Shown here: positions 7,890 through 16,421 of the stretch, in pieces | Numbering within the stretch: the first letter of the stretch is position 1 | Layout of the letters: every line of letters starts with the position of its first letter | From: UBA1189 sp045126595 | GTDB taxonomy: Bacteria; Bacteroidota; Bacteroidia; Bacteroidales; Bacteroidaceae | NCBI GenBank assembly: GCA_045126595.1 | Contig: JBGVOS010000073.1 | Coordinates: 1-25,245 of the forward strand | Length of the DNA: 25,245 nt | Direction of reading: 5' to 3' | Position numbers and translations under genes: made by a program | Notes under the pieces: generated by a model | The model's database searches: none | What the model saw: only the letters and a program-made list of their open reading frames with translations | What the model was told of the DNA's origin: nothing

Positions 7890-10649
7890 TTATCGCTCCA
7901 ATATCTTCTCCACAGTGATGCTGCCATCGCTATAGTGTGTTCGTACGATGTTTATACCCTTTTGTGGAGTGGTGTGGCACTTTCCGTCGAGAGTATAATA
8001 GCGTGTATTTACGATACTCGTATGGGGCATTGTGGTGTTGTCTATGTTTGTGTCTATCTCGATGCCTTGGTACAGGTTCTCCACTTCGTTGGCAGACAAG
8101 GCAAAGTTGTATACTCTCACATCATCGATATCAGCCTTGAGCATAGGGTCTCCGGTAAATTGACTGCGTCCGATGTAGTTGAATACTGGCTTGAAGTCTG
8201 CCGTGCGTATGGTGATGTCGGTTGACATGGCTTGTCTTTGGCCATCGACATAGGCGACGATACTGTCATTATTGATGGTAATGACAATGTGCTGCCATGT
8301 GTAGTTGGTCTTCAGCTTGCATATATCCATTCGTTGCTCGGCATTTCCGTTCTTGGCTGCAAGGCGCATCATGCCATTGTCAGCATTGGCTGTGAGGAAC
8401 ATATATTGCTGTTCTCCATTGCCGAAGTCGAAGATACGTTGCCACATGTTTCCTGAATACCATTTCATCCAAAGGGCAATGGTCATCTCTTCACGATGGG
8501 CTATGGCCGTTGGGAGCTGTACGAAGTTGGAGCTGCCGTTGAGGCTCAAGGCATTTTCACCTGTTTTGCCCGTGGCGTATGTTGTCTTGCCATAGTGGTC
8601 ACAATGCATGAGGTGGCTTGTCTGGTCCTCAAGGTTGTTCTCAAAAGTATAGTTGGCTACCAGCTCCTTGTCTGCTGTGGTGCAGGCTGTTGCCGTGTTG
8701 GAGGCCTTCCTTGAACGGTTCTGTGAATAGTCTACAGCTACGATCTTGTAGGTGTATGATTGTCCGCTGCTTACCGTATTGTCCACGAATGAGGTGTCTG
8801 CAACGTTTCGTGCTATGGTGTTCCACTCACCATCGGGTGTGGCGGCACGTAGCACACAATATCCGGTGACGTCTTCATCGGTGCTGGCATTCCATGTGAG
8901 GTTGATGACGCTTCCTGTTGGTGTGGCTTCGAGTTCAGTCGGTGCGTCGGGCTTTGAAACTTCACAGTCTGCATCGACGGGAAGCAATCGCCATAGCTGC
9001 TGGCTCTTGCTTGCGCTGATGGTGTTCTGTATTACCATGGCACCTTCATCAGTGCTTCCGCCCGACACTTCAAGGCATTTGCCGCTATGGCGGTTAATGA
9101 TATAATAATAGCCGTCTCCTGCATATTGGAAATACCATTGTTCATTGATGGATTTTGCCAAGTACAGAATAATTTCTCCTCCGTTGCTGAGCGAGTTGTT
9201 GAGGATGTTTAGTTGCAGGCTGTCGCTGCCCACGTTGGTGATATGGAAATAGCTGAAGTCACCTCCTATGCGTGCGCTCACCGGGCTGATTGTCCATTGC
9301 TGATAGGTTTTGCCCTTTACTTTTCGTCCTTGACAAAGGCGTACTCCCTTGGCTGTCGAACCATTTTGGGTGGTCAGTATCTTTCTGCTTTTCTTGTTCA
9401 TGATGATGAATGTGCCTTCAGTCGGTGCTAAGGGTACATCCTCACCTGTATGGATTTCCAATACACGCTCGGCATTAGTCTGTCCTACCTGGTATCCTGT
9501 ACCTCCGGGCAACTCCATGATATACTCGTGCATGGGGCCGTAGCCGTCAAAGTAGGCCACCTTGTCCTGTGAGACGATGCGGAATGATGAGTTGTTGGCT
9601 TGGCGCTCCGAGGTGCCGCCAAAAGCCTGTACACGTCCGTCGGGCATACGGTATACTGATGCGGCTGTCCAGTGTGCACGGTCTTCGCCATAGGCCAATC
9701 GGTCTCCGAATGTAGCCTTGCAATATTCTCCGCGGGCACGTCCGTCAAATCCCCACCAAATACCGGTTTGCATGCCATATTCTACGCCTACCATGGCCTC
9801 CATCACGTTGTGCAGCTCATCGGCAGTGGCATAGTGACCATTATTGCGTACGGTGGTGAAGAATTTGGCATAGTTGTCAAACGAGCCGGCCAACTGGTGC
9901 GTGTTGCCTTCATCAAGGTAGGGCTGTAGGCCATTGTACCATCTCAGGGCTTGGTCGCAGTTGAGCGTGTTTCCGCCGCTTACGCGGATATCTTCGAAGT
10001 ATGGGTCCTCTTGCATCAGTCGGCATATCTCCTTGAAGTTGGCCATCGTTCCTTGGTTCCATTCGGTGTAGTCAGCTTCGTTGAATGGGGCGATGGATAC
10101 CACGTTGAATCCCTTGGCGCGGCAATAGTCGGTGGTCGCCTTGAACAGTTTTACCCATTCGGCAGGCTTGCCCACATAGTTCTTGCGGTGCTGGGCGGCC
10201 TTTTCCTTCCATTCGTCGGTGACATCGTCTCCGTAGGCACACAATACTTCGTGGTCACAGTTGAGTGCAATGTTTGTGACGCCGGTCATGCCCATCAGTC
10301 TCAGACGCTCGTCAAGGTATTTCTTCTGGTCTTCAGACAGTTGTCCGTCCTCACCGATGAGGTCGCTGGGTTGGAATGATACGCGGCCTGCGCCCAATTG
10401 CTCTTTGCCTATGAATGACACTCCGCGGATTATGTTCCATTCGTCGGGCCATGCTGTGTCCAGTCCCCAGAGGACAGGGGTTTTCACTCCTTCGTCAGTG
10501 GTGTTGAAGAGGAGGGTGGCATCAGTTTTCTTGTTGGCATTAAGGTAGTCGTTGGCCGATATGGCGTATGTGCTTTCTTGGGCATGGGTGGTTGCTACAG
10601 CAGCGAATGCTGCAATACAGCAGGCGAGCAGATTCTTCATAGTTGTCAT
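7890..10649 (-). CDS. Secreted multidomain putative glycoside hydrolase (ricin, Fn3 and LamG modules)
   Basis: Exported protein of 919 residues. A signal peptide (1 to about 23) ends THAQ. Residues about 25-400 look like a TIM-barrel glycosidase of clan GH-A, GH30-like type: SIAPFNEADYTEWNQG carries an Asn-Glu pair (E191, candidate acid/base), and E284 or E290 in VMEAMVGVE are candidate nucleophiles. A ricin-type beta-trefoil follows (about 410-558, QQWTI, EQWYF and QQLWRL motifs), then fibronectin type III (about 567-656) and a LamG/concanavalin-like domain (about 660-862). The end (about 882-919; YYTLDGK, KGINIV) resembles the C-terminal tails common in secreted Prevotella/Bacteroides proteins. 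ATG 10640 (MKNLLACC) is an alternative start. The family number and substrate are not recognisable to me. Confidence 0.8.
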   Translation of the reverse strand: MTTMKNLLACCIAAFAAVATTHAQESTYAISANDYLNANKKTDATLLFNTTDEGVKTPVLWGLDTAWPDEWNIIRGVSFIGKEQLGAGRVSFQPSDLIGEDGQLSEDQKKYLDERLRLMGMTGVTNIALNCDHEVLCAYGDDVTDEWKEKAAQHRKNYVGKPAEWVKLFKATTDYCRAKGFNVVSIAPFNEADYTEWNQGTMANFKEICRLMQEDPYFEDIRVSGGNTLNCDQALRWYNGLQPYLDEGNTHQLAGSFDNYAKFFTTVRNNGHYATADELHNVMEAMVGVEYGMQTGIWWGFDGRARGEYCKATFGDRLAYGEDRAHWTAASVYRMPDGRVQAFGGTSERQANNSSFRIVSQDKVAYFDGYGPMHEYIMELPGGTGYQVGQTNAERVLEIHTGEDVPLAPTEGTFIIMNKKSRKILTTQNGSTAKGVRLCQGRKVKGKTYQQWTISPVSARIGGDFSYFHITNVGSDSLQLNILNNSLSNGGEIILYLAKSINEQWYFQYAGDGYYYIINRHSGKCLEVSGGSTDEGAMVIQNTISASKSQQLWRLLPVDADCEVSKPDAPTELEATPTGSVINLTWNASTDEDVTGYCVLRAATPDGEWNTIARNVADTSFVDNTVSSGQSYTYKIVAVDYSQNRSRKASNTATACTTADKELVANYTFENNLEDQTSHLMHCDHYGKTTYATGKTGENALSLNGSSNFVQLPTAIAHREEMTIALWMKWYSGNMWQRIFDFGNGEQQYMFLTANADNGMMRLAAKNGNAEQRMDICKLKTNYTWQHIVITINNDSIVAYVDGQRQAMSTDITIRTADFKPVFNYIGRSQFTGDPMLKADIDDVRVYNFALSANEVENLYQGIEIDTNIDNTTMPHTSIVNTRYYTLDGKCHTTPQKGINIVRTHYSDGSITVEKILER

Positions 10650-10673
10650 TGCGTATTATTCCATTATAGGGTA

Positions 10674-10681
10674 CGAAGATA
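10674..10681 (-). promoter_or_regulatory. Possible -7 element for the glycoside hydrolase gene
   Basis: Read on the minus strand the bases are TATCTTCG, one mismatch from TAnnTTTG, 24 bp upstream of the first ATG. A weak TTTA lies about 21 bp further upstream. No ideal -33 box is present. Confidence 0.4.
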
Positions 10682-10721
10682 CATATTTTTTATGAGAAAC
10701 TCTAAAAAATATTCAAAAACC

Positions 10722-11105
10722 TTACTCGTTAACCGTTTCTTGTTCAGTGCCGTAGTATGCATCCCACTGTCGCTGTACCTCTTGCCAGTCCACCACCTCG
10801 CCGTCGGCTACCGCTTCGGCCTGTCGCAATGCTTCGTCGCGCTCCTTTCGCTCGGCATAGCGTGCCTTCATGGTTTCTATGGTGACGTCGTCCAGTACGT
10901 GGATGACGCCGCGGCGTATGCACTCCTGCAATTCGTTGGGACCGAAGGCTTTGCCTTGTACGTTGAAGTCCGAGATGTTAAACTCGAACACCGTACGCAG
11001 CGTATGCCTCACCATCTTCTGCTGCTTGCGGTTGCCGGCCATCTTGCGCCCGAGGAGTTTGCTTATAATGGTTATCTCGCGTTGTGAGAACTTGTTTCTT
11101 CCCAT
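10722..11105 (-). CDS. Hypothetical protein, basic N-terminus
   Basis: A 127-residue soluble protein that I do not recognise by function. The first 50 residues are rich in Lys/Arg (MGRNKFSQREITIISKLLGR...), with helical stretches that could bind nucleic acid. The middle reads like a small alpha/beta domain, and residues about 83-115 are a charged helix (MKARYAERKERDEALRQAEA). No signal peptide or membrane segment is seen. Codon use looks like that of a real gene and no frame on the other strand is better. It lies downstream of the DUF4301 gene on the same strand, separated by 135 bp containing an inverted repeat, so co-transcription is uncertain. Confidence 0.7.
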   Translation of the reverse strand: MGRNKFSQREITIISKLLGRKMAGNRKQQKMVRHTLRTVFEFNISDFNVQGKAFGPNELQECIRRGVIHVLDDVTIETMKARYAERKERDEALRQAEAVADGEVVDWQEVQRQWDAYYGTEQETVNE

Positions 11106-11139
11106 GTCTTGACTATTTCTTATATATATAATATATGAG

Positions 11140-11211
11140 AGATTCTTCGCTATGCTCAGGATGACCGGTGTGTTATCGTGCTCGTGTCATTCTGAGCGAA
11201 GCGAAGAATCT
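11140..11211. repeat. Intergenic inverted repeat, GTCATTCTGAGC family
   Basis: Arms 11140-11165 and 11186-11211 are reverse complements at 23 of 26 positions, with a 20-nt loop. The right arm begins GTCATTCTGAGCGAAGCG. It resembles dispersed intergenic palindromes in many Bacteroidetes and has the same arm logic as the GTCATCCCGA elements near 15800. It sits between the DUF4301 stop and the 127-residue gene, where it may act as a terminator or processing site. Confidence 0.85.
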
Positions 11212-11240
11212 TGTTTTATGTTACAATTGCAACGGATTGT

Positions 11241-12773
11241 TTATTTCTGGTGTTGGTCACGCAACAGGTCGTTCACCGTCTTCACGGGGTTGAAGGTAAC
11301 CAAAGGCACCTCCACGAAAATAGTGTTCCAGTCGCTCATGGCGCCGTTCCACAGACCGGGGAGCTCGAGTGCCTTGAGTGAACGTCCGCCCTTTGACTTC
11401 GATGAGATGAAGCCGGTAGACTTGTCCACGTACTTGGGCAGGTCGAACTTCTCGCCCTTGTAGTTCTTGATGGCACAAACGAGGTCTACGGGGTTGAAGT
11501 GTGTGCCTTCGAGGAACATTGCCTTCTTCACGGGGTTGTCCATGTCGATCTGTGAGCTCTCAAGGATCTGCAGCGATACGGTGCCGTCGGCATTGTATGC
11601 GAGGAACGGACCACCGCCGGGCTCACCCACATTCTGTACCATGCCACAAACGCGCATCGGGCGGTTGAGCTTCTTCTTCAGGTAGGCTACGAGCACATCG
11701 CCCTTGAGTGTCTCGATGGCGGGGTGCTTGCAGTAGAGCTTATGCTCGAGGTAGGCGACCATCTCTTGCAGCTCGGCTTCGGTGCAGTTGCCTTCGTCGA
11801 GGCGGCGGAGGTAGTCGAATGCCTGTGCCTGGAGCGATACGAGTACGCCGGCGAGCAGTGTCTTATAGGTTACGGTGTCGTCCTTGAGACGGTCGGGCAC
11901 CACGTTGTCAATGTTCTTGATGAATACCACGTCGGCATCCAGGTCGTTGAGGTTCTCGATGAGGGCGCCATGACCACCGGGACGGAACACGAGCGAGCCG
12001 TCGGTATCGCGGAAGGGGTTGTTGTCCTTGTCGGCAGCGATGGTGTCGGTGCTGGCCTTCTGCTCGGAGAAGGTGATGTCGTACTTCACGCCGAACTCCT
12101 CTTCGTAGCGTGCTACGACCTTGTCGACGAGTGCCTTGAAGAGTTCGCGGTGCTCGGGCGATACGGTAAAGTGTACGTGTACGTTCTTGTTCTCGTCCTG
12201 TGCATAGAGTGCACCTTCCACGAGATGCTCTTCGAGCGGAGTGCGCACGGTGCCGTCGGCATAGAGGTGGAAGAGCAGGAGGCCCTTGGGCAGCTGGCCG
12301 AAGTTGAGGCCTTCGGGGTTGAGCAGTGCCGCTACCACTTGTCTGTGGTGTCCCTCCTCCATCAATGCGTTGATGTCCTTACCGTAGAGCTCGGTGCACT
12401 TCTCGTTGAGGGCTGCATAGAAGCCGAAGAACTCGATGTGGTCGAAGAACACGTGCTCAAAGTCGGTGACGGGCTCGTCATGACCGCCGGTGAGGAATTC
12501 GAACAGGTTCTTGAACATGCGGCTGGCAGCGCCCGATGCGGGCACGAACTTCACGATGCGGTGGTTGGATTGCAGATATTCGTTCCACTGAGCCGATGCC
12601 TCCTCCAAGGCATTCTCGTCAGCTTTTACTATTCCATTGGTTACTGAGGCAGGGCCCTCCAGCGACAGGTAGGGGAAACCTTTCTTGAAAGATTCCAACT
12701 GTTCCATTACTTGGGCTTCGGTAACGCCTCTCTTGGCAAACATCAATTTGTCTTCTTGGGTAAACATAGTCAT
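11241..12773 (-). CDS. DUF4301 family protein, nucleotidyltransferase-like
   Basis: Cytoplasmic protein of 510 residues, Bacteroidetes-type DUF4301, experimentally uncharacterised as far as I know. Several motifs recall eukaryotic-type UDP-sugar/UDP-GlcNAc pyrophosphorylases: VPASGAASRMFK (about 77-88, like the LxxGxGTRL loop), KGLLLFHLY (about 163-170), HFTVSPEHRELF (about 201-212), FSEQKASTDTI (about 235-245), RPGGHGALIENL (264-275) and IKNIDNVV (285-292). GMVQNVGEPGGGPF (377-390) is a further conserved-looking loop. A role as a uridylyl/nucleotidyl-transferase acting on a sugar phosphate is inference. It is divergently transcribed from nadE. MFTQEDKL (ATG 12767) is an alternative start. 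Confidence 0.85.
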   Translation of the reverse strand: MTMFTQEDKLMFAKRGVTEAQVMEQLESFKKGFPYLSLEGPASVTNGIVKADENALEEASAQWNEYLQSNHRIVKFVPASGAASRMFKNLFEFLTGGHDEPVTDFEHVFFDHIEFFGFYAALNEKCTELYGKDINALMEEGHHRQVVAALLNPEGLNFGQLPKGLLLFHLYADGTVRTPLEEHLVEGALYAQDENKNVHVHFTVSPEHRELFKALVDKVVARYEEEFGVKYDITFSEQKASTDTIAADKDNNPFRDTDGSLVFRPGGHGALIENLNDLDADVVFIKNIDNVVPDRLKDDTVTYKTLLAGVLVSLQAQAFDYLRRLDEGNCTEAELQEMVAYLEHKLYCKHPAIETLKGDVLVAYLKKKLNRPMRVCGMVQNVGEPGGGPFLAYNADGTVSLQILESSQIDMDNPVKKAMFLEGTHFNPVDLVCAIKNYKGEKFDLPKYVDKSTGFISSKSKGGRSLKALELPGLWNGAMSDWNTIFVEVPLVTFNPVKTVNDLLRDQHQK

Positions 12774-12800
12774 ACGATTTTATTTACTGAATAAGTGATG

Positions 12801-12808
12801 CAAAGATA
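12801..12808 (-). promoter_or_regulatory. -7 promoter element for the DUF4301 gene
   Basis: Minus-strand TATCTTTG matches TAnnTTTG exactly and lies 27 bp upstream of the start codon at 12773. No TTTG is found at the standard upstream distance. Confidence 0.6.
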
Positions 12809-12881
12809 AGTATAATCGGCTAACGTTGCTAATTATTTTCAATAATTTTGCATTTCCATTCGCATAACCGAAAATTTGCAC

Positions 12882-12889
12882 TATTTTTG
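12882..12889 (+). promoter_or_regulatory. -7 promoter element for nadE
   Basis: TATTTTTG matches TAnnTTTG and ends 20 bp before the nadE ATG, so the leader is very short. TTCG at 12859-12862 sits at 19 bp and is a one-mismatch -33 box. Confidence 0.65.
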
Positions 12890-12909
12890 TCGTACAAATC
12901 AGAGCTATT

Positions 12910-14835
12910 ATGCAACACGGATTCATCAGAGTAGGGGCCGCGGTGCCCTTGGTCAGTGTGGCTGACCCGACTTACAATGTAGAGCAACTCATCGCCTTGG
13001 CCCACCGTGCCCATGAGCAGGGTGCCGAAGTTACTGTCTTTCCCGAATTGTGCATCACGGGCTACACCTGTGGCGACCTGCTGACGCAGCAGACCCTGCT
13101 GTGCGAGGCCGAGGCCGCTGTCGCCCGCTTTGCCCGCGCTACCGAGGAGTATGACAATATATATATAATAGGTGCACCCATCTATGTGTGTGGCGCGCTC
13201 TACAACTGTGCGCTCATCGTGCAGCAGGGTCGCATCCTGGGTATCGTCCCCAAGTGCTACATCCCCAACTATGGCGAGTTCAGCGAGCGCCGCTGGTTTA
13301 CCACGGGCTACAACCTCCGCATGGAGGACAACATCCTGTATGCCGGCCAGTCGGTACACATCGGGTCGTACCAGATATTCCACACGGGGCGCTATGCCTT
13401 TGGTGTAGAGATATGCGAAGACCTGTGGAGCGTGACTCCGCCCAGCTCGGCACTGGCCTTGCAGGGTGCTGAGGTCATCTTCAACCTCTCCGCTTCGGAC
13501 GAGGTGACGGGCAAGCACGACTACTTGTGCTCGCTCATCTGCCAGCAGTCGGCACGCTGCATGGCGGGCTACGTATACAGCAGCAGCGGCTATGGCGAGT
13601 CGACCACCGACCTCGTGTTTGCGGGCAACGCCCTCATCGCCGAGAACGGTGCCATGATAGCCCGTGGCGAGCGCTTCAGCTTCGAGGCACAGCTCGTATG
13701 TACCGAGATTGACCTCGACAAGCTGCGCATGGAGCGCCGCGGCAACACCACCTTCGCCACCGCACAGGCCGACCTCTATCCCAAGGCCACACACGTGCAC
13801 ACCGCCCCCATTACCGAACGTGAGGGACAGCTCACCCGCCGCTTCGCCCCGCTGCCTTTCGTGCCCCAGGGCGGACAGCTCGATGCCCACTGCAACGAAG
13901 TACTCAACATACAGGTGGCGGCCCTGAGCAAGCGCCTCACCCATATCCACTGCTCCAAGGCGGTGATTGGCATCTCGGGCGGCCTCGACTCCACGCTGGC
14001 GCTGCTCGCTACGGTGCGCACCTTCGACCGCCTCGGCCTGCCCCGTACGGGCATCATCGGGGTCACCATGCCGGGTTTCGGCACCACCGACCGCACCTAC
14101 CAGAATGCCCTCGACCTCATGCGCCTCTTGGGCGTGACGCTGCGCGAAATCAGCATCAAGGAGGCCTGCATACAGCACTTCAAGGATATAGGCCACGATG
14201 TCGACCTGCACGACACCACCTACGAGAACAGCCAGGCCCGTGAGCGCACCCAGCTGCTCATGGATGTGGCCAACCGCGAGAATGCCATCGTAATAGGTAC
14301 GGGCGACCTCTCCGAACTCGCTCTCGGATGGGCCACGTATAACGGCGACCACATGTCGATGTATGGCATGAATGCCGGCATCCCCAAGACCCTCGTGCGC
14401 CACCTCGTGCAGTGGGAGGCACAGCACAACTACGACGACCAGGTGCGCGACATCCTGCTCGACATTGTGAACACCCCCATCAGCCCCGAGCTCATCCCCG
14501 CAAAGGCCGACGGCACCATCAAGCAGAAGACCGAAGACCTCGTGGGCCCCTACGAGTTGCACGACTTCTTCATCTACCACTTCCTGCGTTCGGGCTATAC
14601 GCCGAAGAAGATTTACTATATCGCCTGCCTCACCTTCGAGGGACAGTACGACGAGGCCACCATCAAGAAGTGGCTCACCACCTTCTTCCGCCGCTTCTTC
14701 CAGCAGCAGTTCAAGCGCTCCTGCCTCCCCGACGGCCCCAAGGTGGGCAGCGTGTCGCTCAGTCCCCGTGGCGACTGGCGCATGCCGAGCGATGCCAGCG
14801 CAGCCAGTTGGCTGGCCGAGTGTGAAGAACTATAA
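12910..14835 (+). CDS. nadE: Glutamine-dependent NAD+ synthetase
   Basis: Two-domain enzyme of 641 residues that amidates deamido-NAD+ to NAD+ using glutamine and ATP. The N-terminal nitrilase-type glutaminase has the Glu-Lys-Cys triad: E46 in FPELC, K115 in PKCYIPNYGEF, and C169 in GVEICEDLW. The C-terminal synthetase has the ATP-pyrophosphatase loop ISGGLDSTLALL (about 353-364), then GTGDLSELALGW and the terminal KVGSVSLSPRGDWRMPSDA. The length is that of the long NadE class. The ATG at 12910 follows a good -7 box. A lytic transglycosylase gene begins 9 bp after the stop and probably shares the transcript. Confidence 0.97.
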   Translation: MQHGFIRVGAAVPLVSVADPTYNVEQLIALAHRAHEQGAEVTVFPELCITGYTCGDLLTQQTLLCEAEAAVARFARATEEYDNIYIIGAPIYVCGALYNCALIVQQGRILGIVPKCYIPNYGEFSERRWFTTGYNLRMEDNILYAGQSVHIGSYQIFHTGRYAFGVEICEDLWSVTPPSSALALQGAEVIFNLSASDEVTGKHDYLCSLICQQSARCMAGYVYSSSGYGESTTDLVFAGNALIAENGAMIARGERFSFEAQLVCTEIDLDKLRMERRGNTTFATAQADLYPKATHVHTAPITEREGQLTRRFAPLPFVPQGGQLDAHCNEVLNIQVAALSKRLTHIHCSKAVIGISGGLDSTLALLATVRTFDRLGLPRTGIIGVTMPGFGTTDRTYQNALDLMRLLGVTLREISIKEACIQHFKDIGHDVDLHDTTYENSQARERTQLLMDVANRENAIVIGTGDLSELALGWATYNGDHMSMYGMNAGIPKTLVRHLVQWEAQHNYDDQVRDILLDIVNTPISPELIPAKADGTIKQKTEDLVGPYELHDFFIYHFLRSGYTPKKIYYIACLTFEGQYDEATIKKWLTTFFRRFFQQQFKRSCLPDGPKVGSVSLSPRGDWRMPSDASAASWLAECEEL

Positions 14836-14844
14836 ACTAGCACC

Positions 14845-15573
14845 ATGCGCAAGCGAGAGAAGACCGTATATATCATAGCCATCACCCTCGTCACCGCCAT
14901 CTTCACGGTGAGCATCCCTCCCATGACCTCCATCGAGCATGTGGCGGAGCCTGTCGGGTCGCTGGAGGACGAGGACGACGGCCCCGTGTTCCGCATCTCT
15001 CCCTACGACAGCCTCTTCCGCGTCTATGCCGACACGGTGGGGTGGGACTGGAAGATGCTTGCCGCCGTGGCCTACGTGGAGTCCAAGTTTGACACCGCTG
15101 CTGTCTCGGCCGTAGGGGCGCAGGGCCTGATGCAGATGATGCCCCGCACGGCCCGTGCCATGGGCGTGCCCGAAGGTATGGAGCGCGACCCCGGCGAGAG
15201 CGTGCGTGCTGCCACCTCCTACTTTGTCTACCTCTCCCGTCTCTTCCGTCGCGTGCCCGAGGGTGAACGCATCAACTTCGTCCTGGCCTCCTACAATGCC
15301 GGCTTCGGACATATACACGATGCCATGCGCCTGGCCGACAAGTATGGCAAGAACCGCCACGTGTGGAACGACAACGTGGAGACCTACCTGCGCCTCAAGA
15401 ACGACTCCATCTACTACACCGACTCGCTCTGCCGTAACGGTAAGTTCACGGGCATCGAGACCACCCTCTTTGTACGCAAGGTGCAGCACAAGTACAGCGA
15501 GTATCGCCTGCGCGAAGAGGCTTTCCTGCAGGCACATCAGCCAGCGGAGGAGGGTAGCGAAGAGGCTATGTAA
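14845..15573 (+). CDS. Membrane-anchored lytic transglycosylase (SLT domain)
   Basis: Cleaves the glycan strand of peptidoglycan between MurNAc and GlcNAc in the periplasm. The 242-residue protein has an N-terminal signal anchor (YIIAITLVTAIFTVSI, about 9-24). The SLT domain follows, with catalytic E79 in AYVESKFD, the GAQGLMQMMPRTA motif (91-103) and the ASYNAG motif near residue 150, all diagnostic of family 1 transglycosylases. About 50 residues after the domain are charged and of unknown role. There is no lipobox. It starts 9 bp after nadE and precedes a long repeat-rich region without genes. Confidence 0.92.
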   Translation: MRKREKTVYIIAITLVTAIFTVSIPPMTSIEHVAEPVGSLEDEDDGPVFRISPYDSLFRVYADTVGWDWKMLAAVAYVESKFDTAAVSAVGAQGLMQMMPRTARAMGVPEGMERDPGESVRAATSYFVYLSRLFRRVPEGERINFVLASYNAGFGHIHDAMRLADKYGKNRHVWNDNVETYLRLKNDSIYYTDSLCRNGKFTGIETTLFVRKVQHKYSEYRLREEAFLQAHQPAEEGSEEAM

Positions 15574-15579
15574 CGCTCC

Positions 15580-15665
15580 GTGATGTACAATCCGTGCGGT
15601 GAAAATCGTGCGATTTTCATGGTAAATATTGTGCGATATATATCGGTGAAATTGTACAATATCAC
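15580..15665. repeat. Nested palindromes after the transglycosylase gene, possible terminator
   Basis: The outer arms GTGAT-GTACAAT (15580-15591) and ATTGTACAATATCAC (15651-15665) pair with a 3-nt bulge. Inside are GAAAATCG-TG-CGATTTTC (15601-15618), a perfect 8-bp stem, and the 12-bp palindrome CGATATATATCG (15634-15645). It begins 6 bp after the transglycosylase stop, so transcript-end formation is plausible. Confidence 0.65.
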
Positions 15666-15795
15666 AGCGCGTTATTTTCTCACATATCTTTTATAAGTCT
15701 CACGAAAACAAGTCGTTTAGTCCTTGACGTCATCCGTATGGTGAGATGGGGATATTCGTGTAAATCCGTATCGTTCGCGTCCATTAACAACGTAT

Positions 15796-16105
15796 ACCGC
15801 GATGAATGTCATCCCGAGTGCAGCGAGGGATCTCGCAAAGTGCCCTGGCCAAGTCCTTACGCGAGATTTCTCGCGATGTTCGAAATGACACGGACGCTTA
15901 ACACACCGCGATGAATGTCATCCCGACAAAGCGAAGCGCCGAGGGATCTCGCAAAGTGTCCTGGTAAAAATGTCAGCAGAGTCCACTGCGAGATTCTCGG
16001 ACGAGCCGAGCGCAAGCATTGCCTTTGGCCCCTTGCTTTTCCCTTCGGCCAGCGACCTAAAGGTTCGGGCGGCGAACACGCTTCTTCATTTCATTCAGGA
16101 TGACA
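15796..16105. repeat. Two GTCATCCCGA palindromic elements in tandem
   Basis: Both copies begin with the same block, CCGCGATGAATGTCATCCCG, at about 15798 and 15907, and share GAGGGATCTCGCAAAGTG. The first is an imperfect palindrome closing with GCGAGAT...GAAATGACAC near 15892. The second is longer, carries extra sequence between its arms, and closes with CAGGATGACAC near 16105. These are dispersed-repeat type elements, probably non-coding. Confidence 0.8.
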
Positions 16106-16107
16106 CA

Positions 16108-16125
16108 TTAACCCTTAACCCTTAA
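16108..16125. repeat. Short TTAACCC tandem run
   Basis: TTAACCC is repeated twice and followed by TTAA, directly after the second GTCATCCCGA element. Confidence 0.7.
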
Positions 16126-16145
16126 AAACACGATTTATTCTTTCA

Positions 16146-16332
16146 GTCAACGTGATTACACTGATGACACTGATTCTTGTACGCGCTTCGCTTGTACCCA
16201 TCCGGGACGCCAACATGCGAGCGAAGCAATGCATGAAATCTGTTTCATCTGTGTCATCGTGTTGACGAAAACACTGATTTCACTGATGACATTGTTTTTT
16301 TCTCACACAGATCTCACAGATCTCACGAAATG
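16146..16332. repeat. CACTGATGACA/CACAGAT repeat cluster
   Basis: The arm at 16146-16175 (starting GTCAACGTGATTACACTGAT) and the arm at 16237-16266 (ending CATCGTGTTGAC) are imperfect reverse complements. They are followed by further direct units of the same family, CACTGATTTCACTGATGACA and CACACAGATCTCACAGATCT. No coding potential is seen. Confidence 0.75.
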
Positions 16333-16341
16333 GCTGCGATA

Positions 16342-16374
16342 AGAATTCTGAATGATGAATGATGAATTCTGAAT
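16342..16374. repeat. GAATTC-type repeat
   Basis: AGAATTCTGAATGATGAATG followed by ATGAATTCTGAATT. It belongs to the same low-complexity family as the repeats around serA and the four-helix-bundle gene. Confidence 0.75.
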
Positions 16375-16421
16375 TGAAGTTCGCCTAAAGGAGTCAACCT
16401 TTTCAGGAAAAGACCAAGAGG

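Noticed and set aside
11724..12647. Plus-strand open frame of 307 codons opposite DUF4301
   Set aside because: The translation is a Val/Leu/Glu/Gly-rich shadow with no motif, while the minus frame is a recognisable family.
12829..14580. Long minus-strand open frame of 583 codons opposite nadE
   Set aside because: nadE on the plus strand has full catalytic motifs. The antisense frame gives a low-complexity Val/Gly/Ala/His/Glu-rich protein, as expected from mirrored codon bias in GC-rich coding DNA.
14830..15537. Minus-strand open frame of 235 codons opposite the transglycosylase
   Set aside because: The plus frame has the SLT catalytic motifs, and the minus frame has no coherent domain.
15915..16103. 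Plus-strand frame of 62 codons
   Set aside because: It lies entirely within a GTCATCCCGA palindromic repeat and its translation reflects the repeat.
15796..16332. Possible CRISPR array from clustered repeats
   Set aside because: The repeats are palindromic elements of different families and unequal spacing, without constant repeat-spacer periodicity or cas genes.
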